From the NCBI RefSeq assembly GCF_014647795.1, contig NZ_BMPW01000011.1, forward strand, positions 247,330 through 311,329: a stretch of DNA of 64,000 bases. Direction: 5' to 3'. A program made the translations under genes and the position numbers. Below are positions 34,609 through 43,629 of the stretch, piece by piece; the first letter of the stretch is position 1, and every line of letters begins with the position of its first letter. This DNA is from Actinoplanes campanulatus (GTDB lineage: Bacteria; Actinomycetota; Actinomycetes; Mycobacteriales; Micromonosporaceae). Below the pieces are notes generated by a model. It saw only the letters and a list, made by a program, of their open reading frames with translations. It had not been told where the DNA came from and searched no databases.

Positions 34609-36624
34609 ATGGGGAAGATGGCGTGCGGCATCGTGTGGGGGACTCGAAACCTGGCCCGGCTCGCCAGCGGGTTCACGGTGGTGGTGGGTGCTGCGGCGCT
34701 GCTGGGATACGCCAGCGGGATCCGCGGGCTGGCACGTCCCGTGCCGATCGGCCCCTTCATGGTGCCGATGACCGCAGCGATCTTTGTCCTGGCCGGTGCA
34801 AGCTTGTGGCTGCTCGCGCCGTGCCCCGCCGCCAAGACGCTGCCCCGGCTGGCCGGACAGGTGCTCGGCTGGCTGGTGGCGATCGCCGGTGCCGTGGTGG
34901 TCGCCGAGTACGGCACAGGCCGGAGCGCCGGCATCGAACTCCTACTGTTCCCGGACCGGACGCGGGCGTGGTCAGTCGACGGTAACTCCGGACAGCCGGC
35001 CCTGTCCGCCGCCGTGGCGTTCGTGGCTGTCGGCATGACCTTGGCCCTGCTGGACTTCGACGCGTCCCACGGATACCGGCCGGCCCGTATCCTCCTGCCG
35101 ACCACGGTCCTGTTGACGGTGATGGTCACCCTCGGCAGCGCCTACAACCTCAGCTTCGTCACCTCGCCAGCGATCGGGCTGGCCCTCAACACCAATGCCA
35201 TCCTGGTGATACTGACGATGGGCCTGGTGATCTGCCGGCCGCAACTGCCACCCGCCCGGGTGTTCTGCGGCCACGGACCGGGCGCGCTCGCGGGCCGGCG
35301 CATGGCCCCCGTGCTGGCTCTGGTGCTGTTCGTCGGAATCCTGGCGATCCTCGCCTCCGGCGGGCGGATGCCGGATGCCGGACTCGCGGTAACAGCCATC
35401 ACCATGCTCCTGCTCCTGGCGCTCTACCTGGTGTTCGCGCGTGCCGGCGCCGCCCTGGACAACGCCCAGCGCGAACGCGAAGAGTTCATGCGCCAGCTCG
35501 AGGCACGCGAACGGCTCGAAGCCCTCGGTGTCCTCGCGGGCGGGGTGGCACACGACTTCAACAACGCCCTCGCGACCATTCTCGGCACCGCGGCGCTGAT
35601 CGCCGAGGATCTCGGCCCGGAGCATCCCAGCCAACCCGACATCGAACGAATCAGGGCCAGCGCACAACGGAGTGCGGACCTCACCAGCCAACTGCTGATA
35701 TTCGCCCGGCAGGAGCCGCGGCGCGCAGACGCCGTCGACGTCGTCGCCGCCATCCGCGGGATCGAGGACCTCATAAGGCGCACCATCGGTGAGGACATCG
35801 ACTTCGACTGTCAGACGGCCGACGGCCTCCCGCCGGTGACACTCGACCGTAGCGACCTGGAACAGGTGGTTCTCAACCTTGCGATCAACGCCCGCCACGC
35901 CATGACCGGCGGCGGGTCGTTGACCATCCGCGTCGCGCCGCTCACACAGCCGGCTGCCGCCACGCCGTCGCTGCCGATGCCGGCCGGCCGCTACATCCAC
36001 ATCGCCGTCGCGGACACCGGCACCGGCATGCCGCCCGAGGTTGTCAGACATGCCTTCGAACCGTTCTTCACCACCAAACCCGTCGGCCAGGGCACCGGGC
36101 TGGGACTGGCCAACGTCTACGGCGTCGTCACCCAGGCCAACGGCCACATCACCATCGACAGCGAACCCGGCTGCGGCACGACCGTCAACCTCTATCTGCC
36201 CGCCACCACCGCGGCGGAACCCGGCACGTCAACGCCGGCCCGCACCGCCCCGACCGGCCACGCCGAGACGATTCTGCTCGTCGAGGACGAACCCGGGTTG
36301 CGCCACACCATCGCCCGGACGATGACCCGCCACGGATACCGAATCCTGGAGGCCCGCTCCGCCGACGAAGCGACCGGCATCTTCCACCGGCCTGCCGTGA
36401 ACGTCGACCTGCTGCTCACCGATGTGATCATGCCCGGCTCCTCCGGCTACCAACTCGCGGAACAGCTGCACGAGGAGACGCCGGACCTGCCGGTGGTCTT
36501 CATGTCCGGCTACACCGCGACCGCGCCACCGGACGACGACACCACCCACTTCATCTGCAAGCCGTTCAGTTCCCAGGAGTTGCTGACCGCGGTATCCGAA
36601 GCGCTGAGAGGGCCACAAGGGTGA
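34609..36624 (+). CDS. Hybrid sensor histidine kinase with C-terminal receiver
   Basis: This 671-residue protein has about eight N-terminal membrane helices (about 10-285), then a NtrB-like dimerisation domain with GVLAGGVAHDFNN (phospho-accepting His) and an ATPase domain (NLAINARHAM, ADTGTGMP, GTGLGLANVYG). A receiver (about 555-665: ILLVEDEPGLRHTIARTM, LLLTDVIMPGSSG, CKPFSS) follows. No helix-turn-helix output domain is present, so signal output must go through another protein. ATG 34609 has a weak ribosome-binding site. It lies 117 bases outside the attR-like repeat, on the chromosomal side, and convergent to the second kinase. Confidence 0.9.
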   Translation: MGKMACGIVWGTRNLARLASGFTVVVGAAALLGYASGIRGLARPVPIGPFMVPMTAAIFVLAGASLWLLAPCPAAKTLPRLAGQVLGWLVAIAGAVVVAEYGTGRSAGIELLLFPDRTRAWSVDGNSGQPALSAAVAFVAVGMTLALLDFDASHGYRPARILLPTTVLLTVMVTLGSAYNLSFVTSPAIGLALNTNAILVILTMGLVICRPQLPPARVFCGHGPGALAGRRMAPVLALVLFVGILAILASGGRMPDAGLAVTAITMLLLLALYLVFARAGAALDNAQREREEFMRQLEARERLEALGVLAGGVAHDFNNALATILGTAALIAEDLGPEHPSQPDIERIRASAQRSADLTSQLLIFARQEPRRADAVDVVAAIRGIEDLIRRTIGEDIDFDCQTADGLPPVTLDRSDLEQVVLNLAINARHAMTGGGSLTIRVAPLTQPAAATPSLPMPAGRYIHIAVADTGTGMPPEVVRHAFEPFFTTKPVGQGTGLGLANVYGVVTQANGHITIDSEPGCGTTVNLYLPATTAAEPGTSTPARTAPTGHAETILLVEDEPGLRHTIARTMTRHGYRILEARSADEATGIFHRPAVNVDLLLTDVIMPGSSGYQLAEQLHEETPDLPVVFMSGYTATAPPDDDTTHFICKPFSSQELLTAVSEALRGPQG

Positions 36625-36639
36625 AGAAGTGTCGAGTGC

Positions 36640-36956
36640 CGTGCATCCCCACGCCTGGCTGATTCTCGCGGCGTGCAGTGCGGGCACCGCACCGACGCCG
36701 ATCTGCGACAGGGCGAAGGCGACCAGGTGTGCGGGCATCCCGTGGCGCCCGAGCGCGGCCAGCAGGGGCCCGGCGGAGGTCGGCACACCGATGGCGCCCA
36801 GCGCTCGCGCCGCGACGACCCGTACCTCCGGGCTCTTGTCGTCGAGCAGGGCGTGGACGGCCGTGGCCCCGCTACCACCACCAGCGCCGCGATCAGCCCG
36901 GTGAGCGTGATCAGGACGCCGGTCAGCCACGCGGTGTCAAGCCGAAGAGTATTCAT
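36640..36956 (-). pseudogene. Remnant of a HEAT-repeat membrane protein
   Basis: From ATG 36956, MNTLRLDTAWLTGVLITLTG gives one membrane helix. A frame change then leads into HEAT-like repeats (ALLDDKSPEVRVVAARALGAI and GPLLAALGRHGMPAHLVAFAL). The sequence stops making sense after about 36650. Intact relatives are several hundred residues long, so a large internal deletion and a truncation have occurred. The start lies inside the end of the kinase gene, suggesting the intact gene was cotranscribed with it. Confidence 0.5.
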
Positions 36957-38988
36957 GCATGTCCGTCCGGTGCGCTGATGTCGCGTCGTCGTCCGCGGGC
37001 CCGGCGACCGGGAGCACGATCGTGGCCGTGGTGCCGACACCCTCCTCGGAGTCGATGGTGACCGTTCCGCCGTGCCGTTCGACGACCGTCGACACGATGG
37101 TCAGGCCCAGACCGATGCCGGGGATCGCTTGCCGGATGGCGTTGGTGGCCCGGAAGAACCGGGTGAACAGATGCGGCAGATCCGCGGCCGGGATGCCGAT
37201 GCCGGTGTCCCGGACGACGAGTTCGGCGTTCGGCCCGCTGATGCGGGCGGCCACGGTCACCGTCCCGCCGGACCCGGTGAACTTCACCGCGTTGGCCAGC
37301 ACCTGGAGAAGCATGCGATCCAGGTTCTCCCGATCTCCCCGGATCGTCATCGGCTCGTCGATGTCGCAGGTAACGGCGATGTCGGCCTTGTTCGCCGCGG
37401 GCTGGATCTCCGTGCAGGCTGTGCGCACCAGGGCGCTGAGGTCGAGGAGGTCGTGGGACAGCGCGAGCCGCCCCGCCTCGATGCGGGACACCATCAGCAG
37501 GTCCTCGATGAGCCGCCGGAGCCGTACGACGTTCTGGTCGATCACGCCGAGCATCCGCTCCTGCGCGGCGTTCAGCGGCCCGGCCTCCCGGTCGATCAGG
37601 ACTTCCAGGTAGCCGGCGACACTTGTCAACGGGGTCCGCAGTTCGTGCGAGACGGTCCACAGGAGCTCCATCTTGGTGGAGTCGACCTCCCGCATCCGGG
37701 CCACGAGTTCGTGTGCCTGCTCGAAGAGCTTCGCGTGGGTCAGGATCCGGGCCAGGTCGGCCGCGAACACGCCGGCCAGATGCACCTCGTACGGCCGCCA
37801 GCCTCCCCGCCCGCGCTGCCGCACGACGGTGAGCTGTCCCGTCGCCGTCCCACCCTCCCCGAACGTCACTTCGATCACCCGCCGGGCCGCGGCCGCGTTC
37901 AGCGCCGCGGTCATCGGCCCGGGCGGCGTCTGCCCGACCTCGCGGACGACGGCCTTGCCCGGTTGTGACGCGTCCCAGTCCACGGGTGCGCCGGCCAGCG
38001 GGGTGGGGTCGCCCGCGGCGCCCGCCGCACTCCAGATCTCCGGTTCGGGTTCCCCGTCGGGATCCGGGGGCAAGCGGATCACCACGTGGTCGGCGCCGAG
38101 CAGGTCACCGAGGACCTGCGCCGCTGCCGCCACCGCCTCGCCGCGCGAAAGGTGGTGCCGTACCGCCGCACTGTGCTCCTGGAACGCGTCGAACATGCGG
38201 CGTTCCCGGTCTCCTTCGAAGGCGGCCGTGTTGACCGCCGCCGCGACCTCCTCGATCTCCGTCGGAGCTCCGGCGAGGGTCACCCGGACCTCGCGCTCGC
38301 CGCGACCGATCCGGGCGACGGCTTCGAGCACCTGACCGAGCGGGCCCGTGATACGCCGGGTGGCCGAGTTCCCGATCCGGATCGCGAACCACCCGGCCAG
38401 CGCCGTCGTGATCGCCAGCACGACCAGCGCGACCCCGTTCAGGAGGTTGTTGGCGCGGTTGATCTCGCGGATCTTCTGTACCAGGCGTAGGTCCAGTGCT
38501 TGGTAGGCAGATTCCACCCGGGCGAACTGCTCTCGCTCGCGCGTGATCTCCGCGCTGGACGGCCGAGCGCCCGGCATGCCGTTGACCTGCTGGTCGGCCA
38601 GGGCCCACCAGCGGGTCGCCTCCGTCGCCAGCGTCTCGACCAGAGCGCGTGTCTCGTCGATCGTGACACCACGCAGCCCGGCCTCCGCGGCCGGATAATC
38701 CTGCCGGGCCATCAGGTACGAGGTCCGGTCCGTGTCCCGGCCGGTGAGCAGGTAGCCGTCGAGGCCCTGTTGCCCGTCGAAGAGCAGCGTGCGCACGACG
38801 CCGCTGGAACTCCGGGTGCGGAGCAGGTCGTTCAACGGTGCGCTGATCGCCACGAACGGCGGGACCGTGGCCACCAGCCCGGCCACGCCCATGAGGAACA
38901 CCAGTGCCACCACCCCGCCGAAGGCGCGGCGCAACAGCTGTCCGATGCTGGTCGACCCGGCGTCCGGCGGCGGTGGCCGCGGGTTCAC
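36937..38988 (-). CDS. Membrane sensor histidine kinase with HAMP and GAF-like domains
   Basis: This 683-residue kinase has a membrane helix at about 20-45, an extracytoplasmic CHASE3-like domain (to about 185) and a second helix. HAMP (about 205-260), a GAF-like domain (about 285-420), HisKA with VSHELRTPLTSVAGYLEVL, and an ATPase domain (NAVKFTGSGG, DTGIGIP, GIGLGLTIV) follow. Its GTG start overlaps the response-regulator stop as GTGA, so the two are translationally coupled. Phosphotransfer to that regulator is likely. A degenerate HEAT gene begins inside its 3' end. Confidence 0.88.
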   Translation of the reverse strand: MNPRPPPPDAGSTSIGQLLRRAFGGVVALVFLMGVAGLVATVPPFVAISAPLNDLLRTRSSSGVVRTLLFDGQQGLDGYLLTGRDTDRTSYLMARQDYPAAEAGLRGVTIDETRALVETLATEATRWWALADQQVNGMPGARPSSAEITREREQFARVESAYQALDLRLVQKIREINRANNLLNGVALVVLAITTALAGWFAIRIGNSATRRITGPLGQVLEAVARIGRGEREVRVTLAGAPTEIEEVAAAVNTAAFEGDRERRMFDAFQEHSAAVRHHLSRGEAVAAAAQVLGDLLGADHVVIRLPPDPDGEPEPEIWSAAGAAGDPTPLAGAPVDWDASQPGKAVVREVGQTPPGPMTAALNAAAARRVIEVTFGEGGTATGQLTVVRQRGRGGWRPYEVHLAGVFAADLARILTHAKLFEQAHELVARMREVDSTKMELLWTVSHELRTPLTSVAGYLEVLIDREAGPLNAAQERMLGVIDQNVVRLRRLIEDLLMVSRIEAGRLALSHDLLDLSALVRTACTEIQPAANKADIAVTCDIDEPMTIRGDRENLDRMLLQVLANAVKFTGSGGTVTVAARISGPNAELVVRDTGIGIPAADLPHLFTRFFRATNAIRQAIPGIGLGLTIVSTVVERHGGTVTIDSEEGVGTTATIVLPVAGPADDDATSAHRTDMHEYSSA

Positions 38989-39359
38989 GCCCGTGTCCTG
39001 CTCAACAGGGTCTGCACGCGTGACACCAGCTCGCGTGGGCTGAACGGCTTGGTGACGTAGTCGTCGGCGCCGACCGCGAAGCCGCGTTCGACGTCCTGTT
39101 CCTGCACCCGGGCGGTCAGCAACAGCACCGGGGTGTCCGCGATCGCGGGATCCCCGCGGATCATCCGGCACACGTCGATGCCGGACAGGCCGGGCATGGC
39201 GATGTCGAGGATCGCGATGGTGGGGCGTCGCTCGCGGATCGCCGCCAGAGCCGTCTCGCCGTCCTCGACGGAGATCGTCTCCAGGCCGAGCCCTTCGAGT
39301 TTGAAGGTGACCAGGTCGCGGATGTCCGCGTCGTCGTCCGCCACCAGAACCAGTGCCAT
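38985..39359 (-). CDS. Single-domain response regulator
   Basis: This 124-residue protein consists only of a receiver domain: acidic pocket VADDDADIRD, phospho-acceptor D52 in ILDIAMPG, and KPFSPREL near the end. No DNA-binding domain follows, so it acts through protein contacts or a phosphorelay, possibly with the nearby hybrid kinase. ATG 39359 with GAGGTG upstream is chosen. The coupled histidine kinase follows. Confidence 0.88.
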   Translation of the reverse strand: MALVLVADDDADIRDLVTFKLEGLGLETISVEDGETALAAIRERRPTIAILDIAMPGLSGIDVCRMIRGDPAIADTPVLLLTARVQEQDVERGFAVGADDYVTKPFSPRELVSRVQTLLSRTRA

Positions 39360-39557
39360 GCCGCACCTCGCACCGGGATCGATTTTTACCACCATGGCAG
39401 GTCGTGACCATTATGGCAGGCTTGTCGGTAACCGACAGGCTGGACGGCCAGGCATCGCGCTGTTCGTCCGCAAGTCCGGGCCCGTCGTGGGGAAGATGGT
39501 CCTGTACGCCGGGGCAGGTGGTGGGCAATCGTCGTCGGGGCGCTGACCGCCGCGGTC

Positions 39558-40078
39558 GTGCTGGTCGTCGTCACGCGGCAGAGCCCGCCCCCGCAACAGC
39601 CCGAACCCGCGGCCGGGATCGCCGGGCTGGCCGCGTTGCCGCCCCCGGCGGCGGGCCCGCCGGGCGGCGCCGACCCCCGGCCGGACACCGCGTTCGCGCT
39701 CGACCTCGCCGGCCGCACCGGTCAGGCCTGGATCCGCGTCCCGCTCGACCCCATGCCGCTGGACTACCCCGTCCCGCCGTCCGCGCGCCCGTCGCCGGTC
39801 GGCGGCTGGCAGCAGTTCCAGCAGTTGCTCAATCGCGAGATGACCGTGCCGGTGTCCGGCCGATACATGCCACTGGAACTGTTCGACGTCGGCCGGCTGC
39901 GCCACGGAAGCTGGAATCCGGTCGGCGTCCTGCTCTCCACCGGGACCGGGACCGACCAGTTCGCCGGATCCGTCCGGTGGAACGACTGGCAGCGACCGCG
40001 CGGGAGACGTACGACGCGGTCGTCTGCGCCACCGTTTCCATCCCCGCCGCGAGGCGCGAGCTCGCCGTCTCCCGCTGA
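39558..40078 (+). pseudogene. Hypothetical membrane-anchored protein, probably frameshifted
   Basis: The frame from GTG 39558 encodes a proline-rich linker and then a well-formed domain (FALDLAGRTGQAWIRVPLDP, MPLELFDVGRLRHGSWNP). Upstream in the same frame WWAIVVGALTAAVVLVVV looks like a membrane anchor but lacks a start codon. Near 39980-40000 coding character switches to another frame that ends with RETYDAVVCATVSIPAARRE and a TGA at 40076. A frameshift or sequence error in an anchored extracellular protein is the best explanation. The family is unknown. Confidence 0.35.
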
Positions 40079-40084
40079 ATCCGG

Positions 40085-40480
40085 TCAGGTCACGCTCAGC
40101 ACGCCGGCGGAGAGGCTGCCCTGGACGGTGATCTCGCCACCCCACACGATGCCCTCAGCCGATTCGCGGTGCGGGATCAGGTCGACGGCCAGCCCTTGGA
40201 CGACCAGCGCGGGGCTGCCACACTGCGGGGGATAGGAGCCGGCGAGCCCGGTGCAGAGGTGTGTCACCTCGTCCCGCGTGACCAGGACGTAGCCCCGTAC
40301 CCGCACCTGTCCGGCGCCGACGTCGATCGCTTCCTGCACGGTGAGGACATCTCCGGGGCCGGGTGATCCGCTGATGGCGGAAGCCCGGCTGTCATCCGAT
40401 TCCGCAGCCGGCGTCGCGCATCCGAACAAGACGGTCAGCGCCCCGATCGCGATCACGACATTGATTCGGGCAGTACTCAT
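40085..40480 (-). CDS. Putative lipoprotein
   Basis: This 131-residue protein has a short N-terminal signal with the lipobox LFGC, an Ser/Asp/Pro-rich linker, and a compact domain with DVLTVQEAIDVGAGQVRVRG and cysteines in HLCTGLAG and PPQCGSPAL. The layout suggests a small extracytoplasmic OB-like domain, not a known enzyme. ATG 40480 follows GGAGGG at correct distance. It sits downstream of the secreted protease on the same strand, about 100 bases away. Confidence 0.6.
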   Translation of the reverse strand: MSTARINVVIAIGALTVLFGCATPAAESDDSRASAISGSPGPGDVLTVQEAIDVGAGQVRVRGYVLVTRDEVTHLCTGLAGSYPPQCGSPALVVQGLAVDLIPHRESAEGIVWGGEITVQGSLSAGVLSVT

Positions 40481-40581
40481 GAGCCCTCCTGATTCGTCGT
40501 CGACGGATGGGACGTCGTGGCGCATTGCCCGGTTCCACGCGAAGGGTGCCGGGCTGTTCGCCCGGTACCCTTCGACGTTGC

Positions 40582-41589
40582 TTACAGGTTGGCGATCGCG
40601 TTGTAGAAATCGCGGGCGTTATTTCCGAAGTAGGGTCCGTTCCACTTGTATCGGACACCACTGGAATTCCAGAAGACCCAACTGTTGACGGAGTCGAGCC
40701 AGCCGAAAGTGCCGTCGAAGTCATCCAGCCACGGGCCGCCGCTGGCGCCCTCGGTCATGTTGCAATTGATCCCGTTGTGTCCGCCATCGCTGTAGGACTG
40801 TCCCGTGCAGTACTTGAGGATCTGTCCGTTGAACGGTGTCCTGGACGGGTAGCCGAACTGGAACTGGTACTGCGACAGGGGGTAGTTCCACTCGATTCCC
40901 TGCCCGCCGACGTAGTCGACGATCCGGGTGCCACCGGCATTGGTGGACATCACTGCCGCGCCGATGTCCTCGGCCCGGTTCGCGCCGTTGTGCCATGCCG
41001 GGCGGGTCCAGAGCTGGCGGGCCGTCCAGCGCCCGTACGGCGCGTTGCCGTTGTTGTAGCCGGGCACGAAGGTCCACGGCGCGCTGTTGTACCAGGTGCC
41101 CGAGCCGTTGGAGACGCAGTGGCCGGCGGTGAAGACGAGGTTCTTGCCGCCGCTGTTGACGGTGCTGCCGGAGCAGACATAGTTGCCGCCGTCGGCCCCG
41201 ACGAAGAAGACCTTGCCGGACGTCGCCCCGGGCGGCGAACTCGTCGAACTCCACGTGGCAGCACTGGCGCCCGGGTCGGCGAGGGCTTTGATCGGCCCCT
41301 GCTGGCGCATCGAACCGGCTGCGCCGTCGACTTTGCCGGCGCGCCCTTGCGGCACTGCCTGCTGGGACAGCTTCGCGTCGGTGGCCGCGTCCAGTTTGGG
41401 CACCGGCACGGGTTTCGCGTTGAGCATGCGCTCGGTGGTCCAGTAGCTTGCCGCGGCGCGGACGGAGACGCCGACGCCGACAGCCGCATCTGCCGCCGGG
41501 TCAGCCTGGGCGGGGGCCGACAGGGCTGCTCCGGCAAGTGCTCCGGTGAGTGGAATTGCAATGAATAGTGATCGAAGGCGCCGTAGCAT
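40582..41589 (-). CDS. Secreted trypsin-like serine protease
   Basis: This 335-residue protein carries a signal peptide (about 1-29, ending APAQA), a propeptide region (about 30-120) and a chymotrypsin-fold domain. The catalytic triad is visible as H157 in TAGHC, D208 in AEDIG and S283 in GASGGPW. Three or four cysteines suggest disulfides. It is probably exported and matured by removal of the propeptide. The ribosome-binding site region contains GGAAAG before the ATG. Specificity cannot be read from sequence. Confidence 0.9.
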   Translation of the reverse strand: MLRRLRSLFIAIPLTGALAGAALSAPAQADPAADAAVGVGVSVRAAASYWTTERMLNAKPVPVPKLDAATDAKLSQQAVPQGRAGKVDGAAGSMRQQGPIKALADPGASAATWSSTSSPPGATSGKVFFVGADGGNYVCSGSTVNSGGKNLVFTAGHCVSNGSGTWYNSAPWTFVPGYNNGNAPYGRWTARQLWTRPAWHNGANRAEDIGAAVMSTNAGGTRIVDYVGGQGIEWNYPLSQYQFQFGYPSRTPFNGQILKYCTGQSYSDGGHNGINCNMTEGASGGPWLDDFDGTFGWLDSVNSWVFWNSSGVRYKWNGPYFGNNARDFYNAIANL

Positions 41590-41810
41590 CTTTCCCCTTT
41601 CACGGGAATCGGTCCGGATGTAGTGACGGACTGCATCGCTGCCGGGTGCACGGCGATGATCAATTGTCCTAGGTCTATGCCCCGCGCAGCAGTGCGACTA
41701 TAGGGCGAACATTAAGAACCTTCGATGACTATCTGGAATGCTTCTAATTGAGTCAAGGCGCGGACCGAGGCCAATGGCATGATCATTTCGCAAGCCTTAA
41801 CAACAAATTC

Positions 41811-42200
41811 CTATTTCATCGTGCGCTTGCGGATCATCAGATGTAGGGCCACCAGCGGGACGATGCCGATCGGGTACCAGGCCAGGTCGATCGGGTCGAA
41901 AGCCGCGCCGAGGACCAGCCGGGCCAGGAGGCTCTCCTCGGAGAGGGCCGCCGGGACACCGGTGAGCTGGAAGATCTCGGCGCCCCAGCACCAGCCCAGG
42001 GCGCTCGCGCCGGCCGCGAACGGGGACAGCCGGGGCGCGAGGAACAGCACGCCGGCGTACGTCATCGAGGCGTAGAGGGCGGTGCCGGACGACTGCTCGA
42101 CCCAACCGCCCAGGGGCGCCACCGCCCGGATCGCCAGCGCGACGCCCAGGAACCCGAGCGCGGCGCCGAGCATGGCCAGCCGGAAGCGCGTGATCGACAT
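41811..42200 (-). CDS. DUF2809 membrane protein
   Basis: This 129-residue protein has about four membrane helices and the DUF2809 hallmark segment GWCWGAEIFQLTGVPAALS, followed by ARLVLGAAFDPIDLAWYPIGI. Function is unknown. It stands alone between the protease promoter region and a divergent small membrane gene. The 221 bases between it and the protease gene are relatively AT-rich and contain no gene. Confidence 0.75.
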   Translation of the reverse strand: MSITRFRLAMLGAALGFLGVALAIRAVAPLGGWVEQSSGTALYASMTYAGVLFLAPRLSPFAAGASALGWCWGAEIFQLTGVPAALSEESLLARLVLGAAFDPIDLAWYPIGIVPLVALHLMIRKRTMK

Positions 42201-42281
42201 GGCCGCGATGGTAGGGCTTACGGGCCGTATCGGGGATCATCCCGATGCGGCCCGGAACTCGGCGTTCCTACCGTCGAAGGC

Positions 42282-42518
42282 ATGAAGTTGCTGTTCAAGA
42301 TGCTCGGCGTGATCTCCGCGACGTTGCTCGTCGCCCAGGCGGTGGCCACGCCGTTCCTCATCGACCTGACCGATCCGGCCACCTACAGCGGTCACTGGGG
42401 TGGGCCGAGCCTGGTCGGCGTGCTCGCCCTGCGCATCGGCGCGGGCGTGCTCGCCGGCATGTATCTCTACGGAACGGTGGCGCGGTCGTATCCTCGCCGC
42501 CATGAAACAGGGCGATGA
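42282..42518 (+). CDS. Small two-helix membrane protein
   Basis: This 78-residue frame has two hydrophobic helices (about 5-28 and 43-66) and a short basic tail. Its 3' end overlaps the start of the LacI-type regulator by 17 bases, suggesting coupled translation. It has no recognisable family and could be a regulator-associated or chance membrane peptide. Confidence 0.45.
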   Translation: MKLLFKMLGVISATLLVAQAVATPFLIDLTDPATYSGHWGGPSLVGVLALRIGAGVLAGMYLYGTVARSYPRRHETGR

Positions 42519-43569
42519 AACAAGAGCGACCGTCCGCGATGTGGCCGCCCGCACCGGCCTGTCCATCGCCACCGTCTCGCGGGTGCTGAACGGGCGGGCC
42601 AACGTCGCCCCGGCCACCCGGGAACGGGTGCTCGCGACCATCGCCGAACTGGGCCGCGGCGCACCCCGGCGGCGTGGCGAACGGGCCACCGGGATCTACG
42701 TCCGCTGCCCGTACGTGCTCACCGACTACTTCGGGCTGATCGTCTCCGCGGTGGCCGAGGCCCTGGAGCCGCACGGTCTCCAGGTGATCCTGAACGCGGG
42801 CGTGGCGGCCCAGCGCGACCACGTGCTCACCGCGCTGACCGGTCGGCGTGACGTGGCGGGCGCCGTGCTCATCCTGCCGCCGGAGCCGGCCGCCGAACTG
42901 GCCCGACTCCGTGATCGCGGCTTCCCGTTCGTGGTGCTCGATCCGCGTACCCCGCCGCCCCGGAATCTCGCCGCGGTCTCCGCCGCGCACTTCTCCGGCG
43001 CCCGGCAACTCGCCGCCCACCTGGTCGGTCTCGGGCACCGGCGGATCGGGATCATCGGCGGGCCCCGCGACTGGCTGGCCGGCGAGAACCGGTTCGCCGG
43101 CTATCTCTCGCCGCTGGCCGACGCCGGTGTGCTGTCCACCCCGGAGCTGACCCGGTTCGTCGCCGAGCCCACCACCGAGCTGGGCCACCACGCCGCCGCC
43201 GAGCTGCTGGACCTGCCGGAACGCCCGACGGCGCTGCTCGCCTTCAACGACAAGATGGCGATCGGGGCGCTGCGGGCGGCCGCCGAGCGCGGGTTGCGGG
43301 TGCCGGCGGATCTGTCGGTGGCCGGGTTCGACGACATCGAGCTGGGGCAGGCGTGCCGGCCGATGCTGACCACGGTCCGGCAGCCGCTGGAGGAGATGGG
43401 GCGGATGGCCGTACATCTGCTGTTGCGGATGCTGGGTGGGCACCGCCTGGACGCGCTGCACGTGGAACTGGCCACCGAACTCGTGATCCGCGACTCCACC
43501 GGACCCGTTCCTGACGTGTTTCACGGTTCCGGAACCGCCGTACCCCGATCCGGACCGTCATCTCATTGA
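42502..43569 (+). CDS. LacI-family transcriptional regulator
   Basis: This 355-residue regulator has an N-terminal helix-turn-helix (ATVRDVAARTGLSIATVSRV) and hinge (PATRERVLATIAELG), then a periplasmic-binding-like effector domain (ALLAFNDKMAIGALRAA, VPADLSVAGFDDIELGQ). It probably represses the GH30 glycosidase gene 60 bases downstream and responds to a sugar product. ATG 42502 has a poor ribosome-binding site, so translation may depend on the overlapping upstream frame. A 14-bp palindrome in its own 3' end is a candidate operator. Confidence 0.88.
   Translation: MKQGDETRATVRDVAARTGLSIATVSRVLNGRANVAPATRERVLATIAELGRGAPRRRGERATGIYVRCPYVLTDYFGLIVSAVAEALEPHGLQVILNAGVAAQRDHVLTALTGRRDVAGAVLILPPEPAAELARLRDRGFPFVVLDPRTPPPRNLAAVSAAHFSGARQLAAHLVGLGHRRIGIIGGPRDWLAGENRFAGYLSPLADAGVLSTPELTRFVAEPTTELGHHAAAELLDLPERPTALLAFNDKMAIGALRAAAERGLRVPADLSVAGFDDIELGQACRPMLTTVRQPLEEMGRMAVHLLLRMLGGHRLDALHVELATELVIRDSTGPVPDVFHGSGTAVPRSGPSSH
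43524..43537. promoter_or_regulatory. Candidate LacI-type operator
   Basis: CGGTTCCGGAACCG is a perfect 14-bp palindrome with the central CG step typical of LacI-family operators. It lies inside the 3' end of the regulator gene, about 93 bases before the GH30 ATG, where an operator controlling that gene would be expected. Binding is inferred. Confidence 0.4.
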
Positions 43570-43629
43570 CCCTCCCGAATTAATAGAGGTTTCCTTCCTG
43601 TTACCTTCCCCCACGGAACAGGAGTCCTC

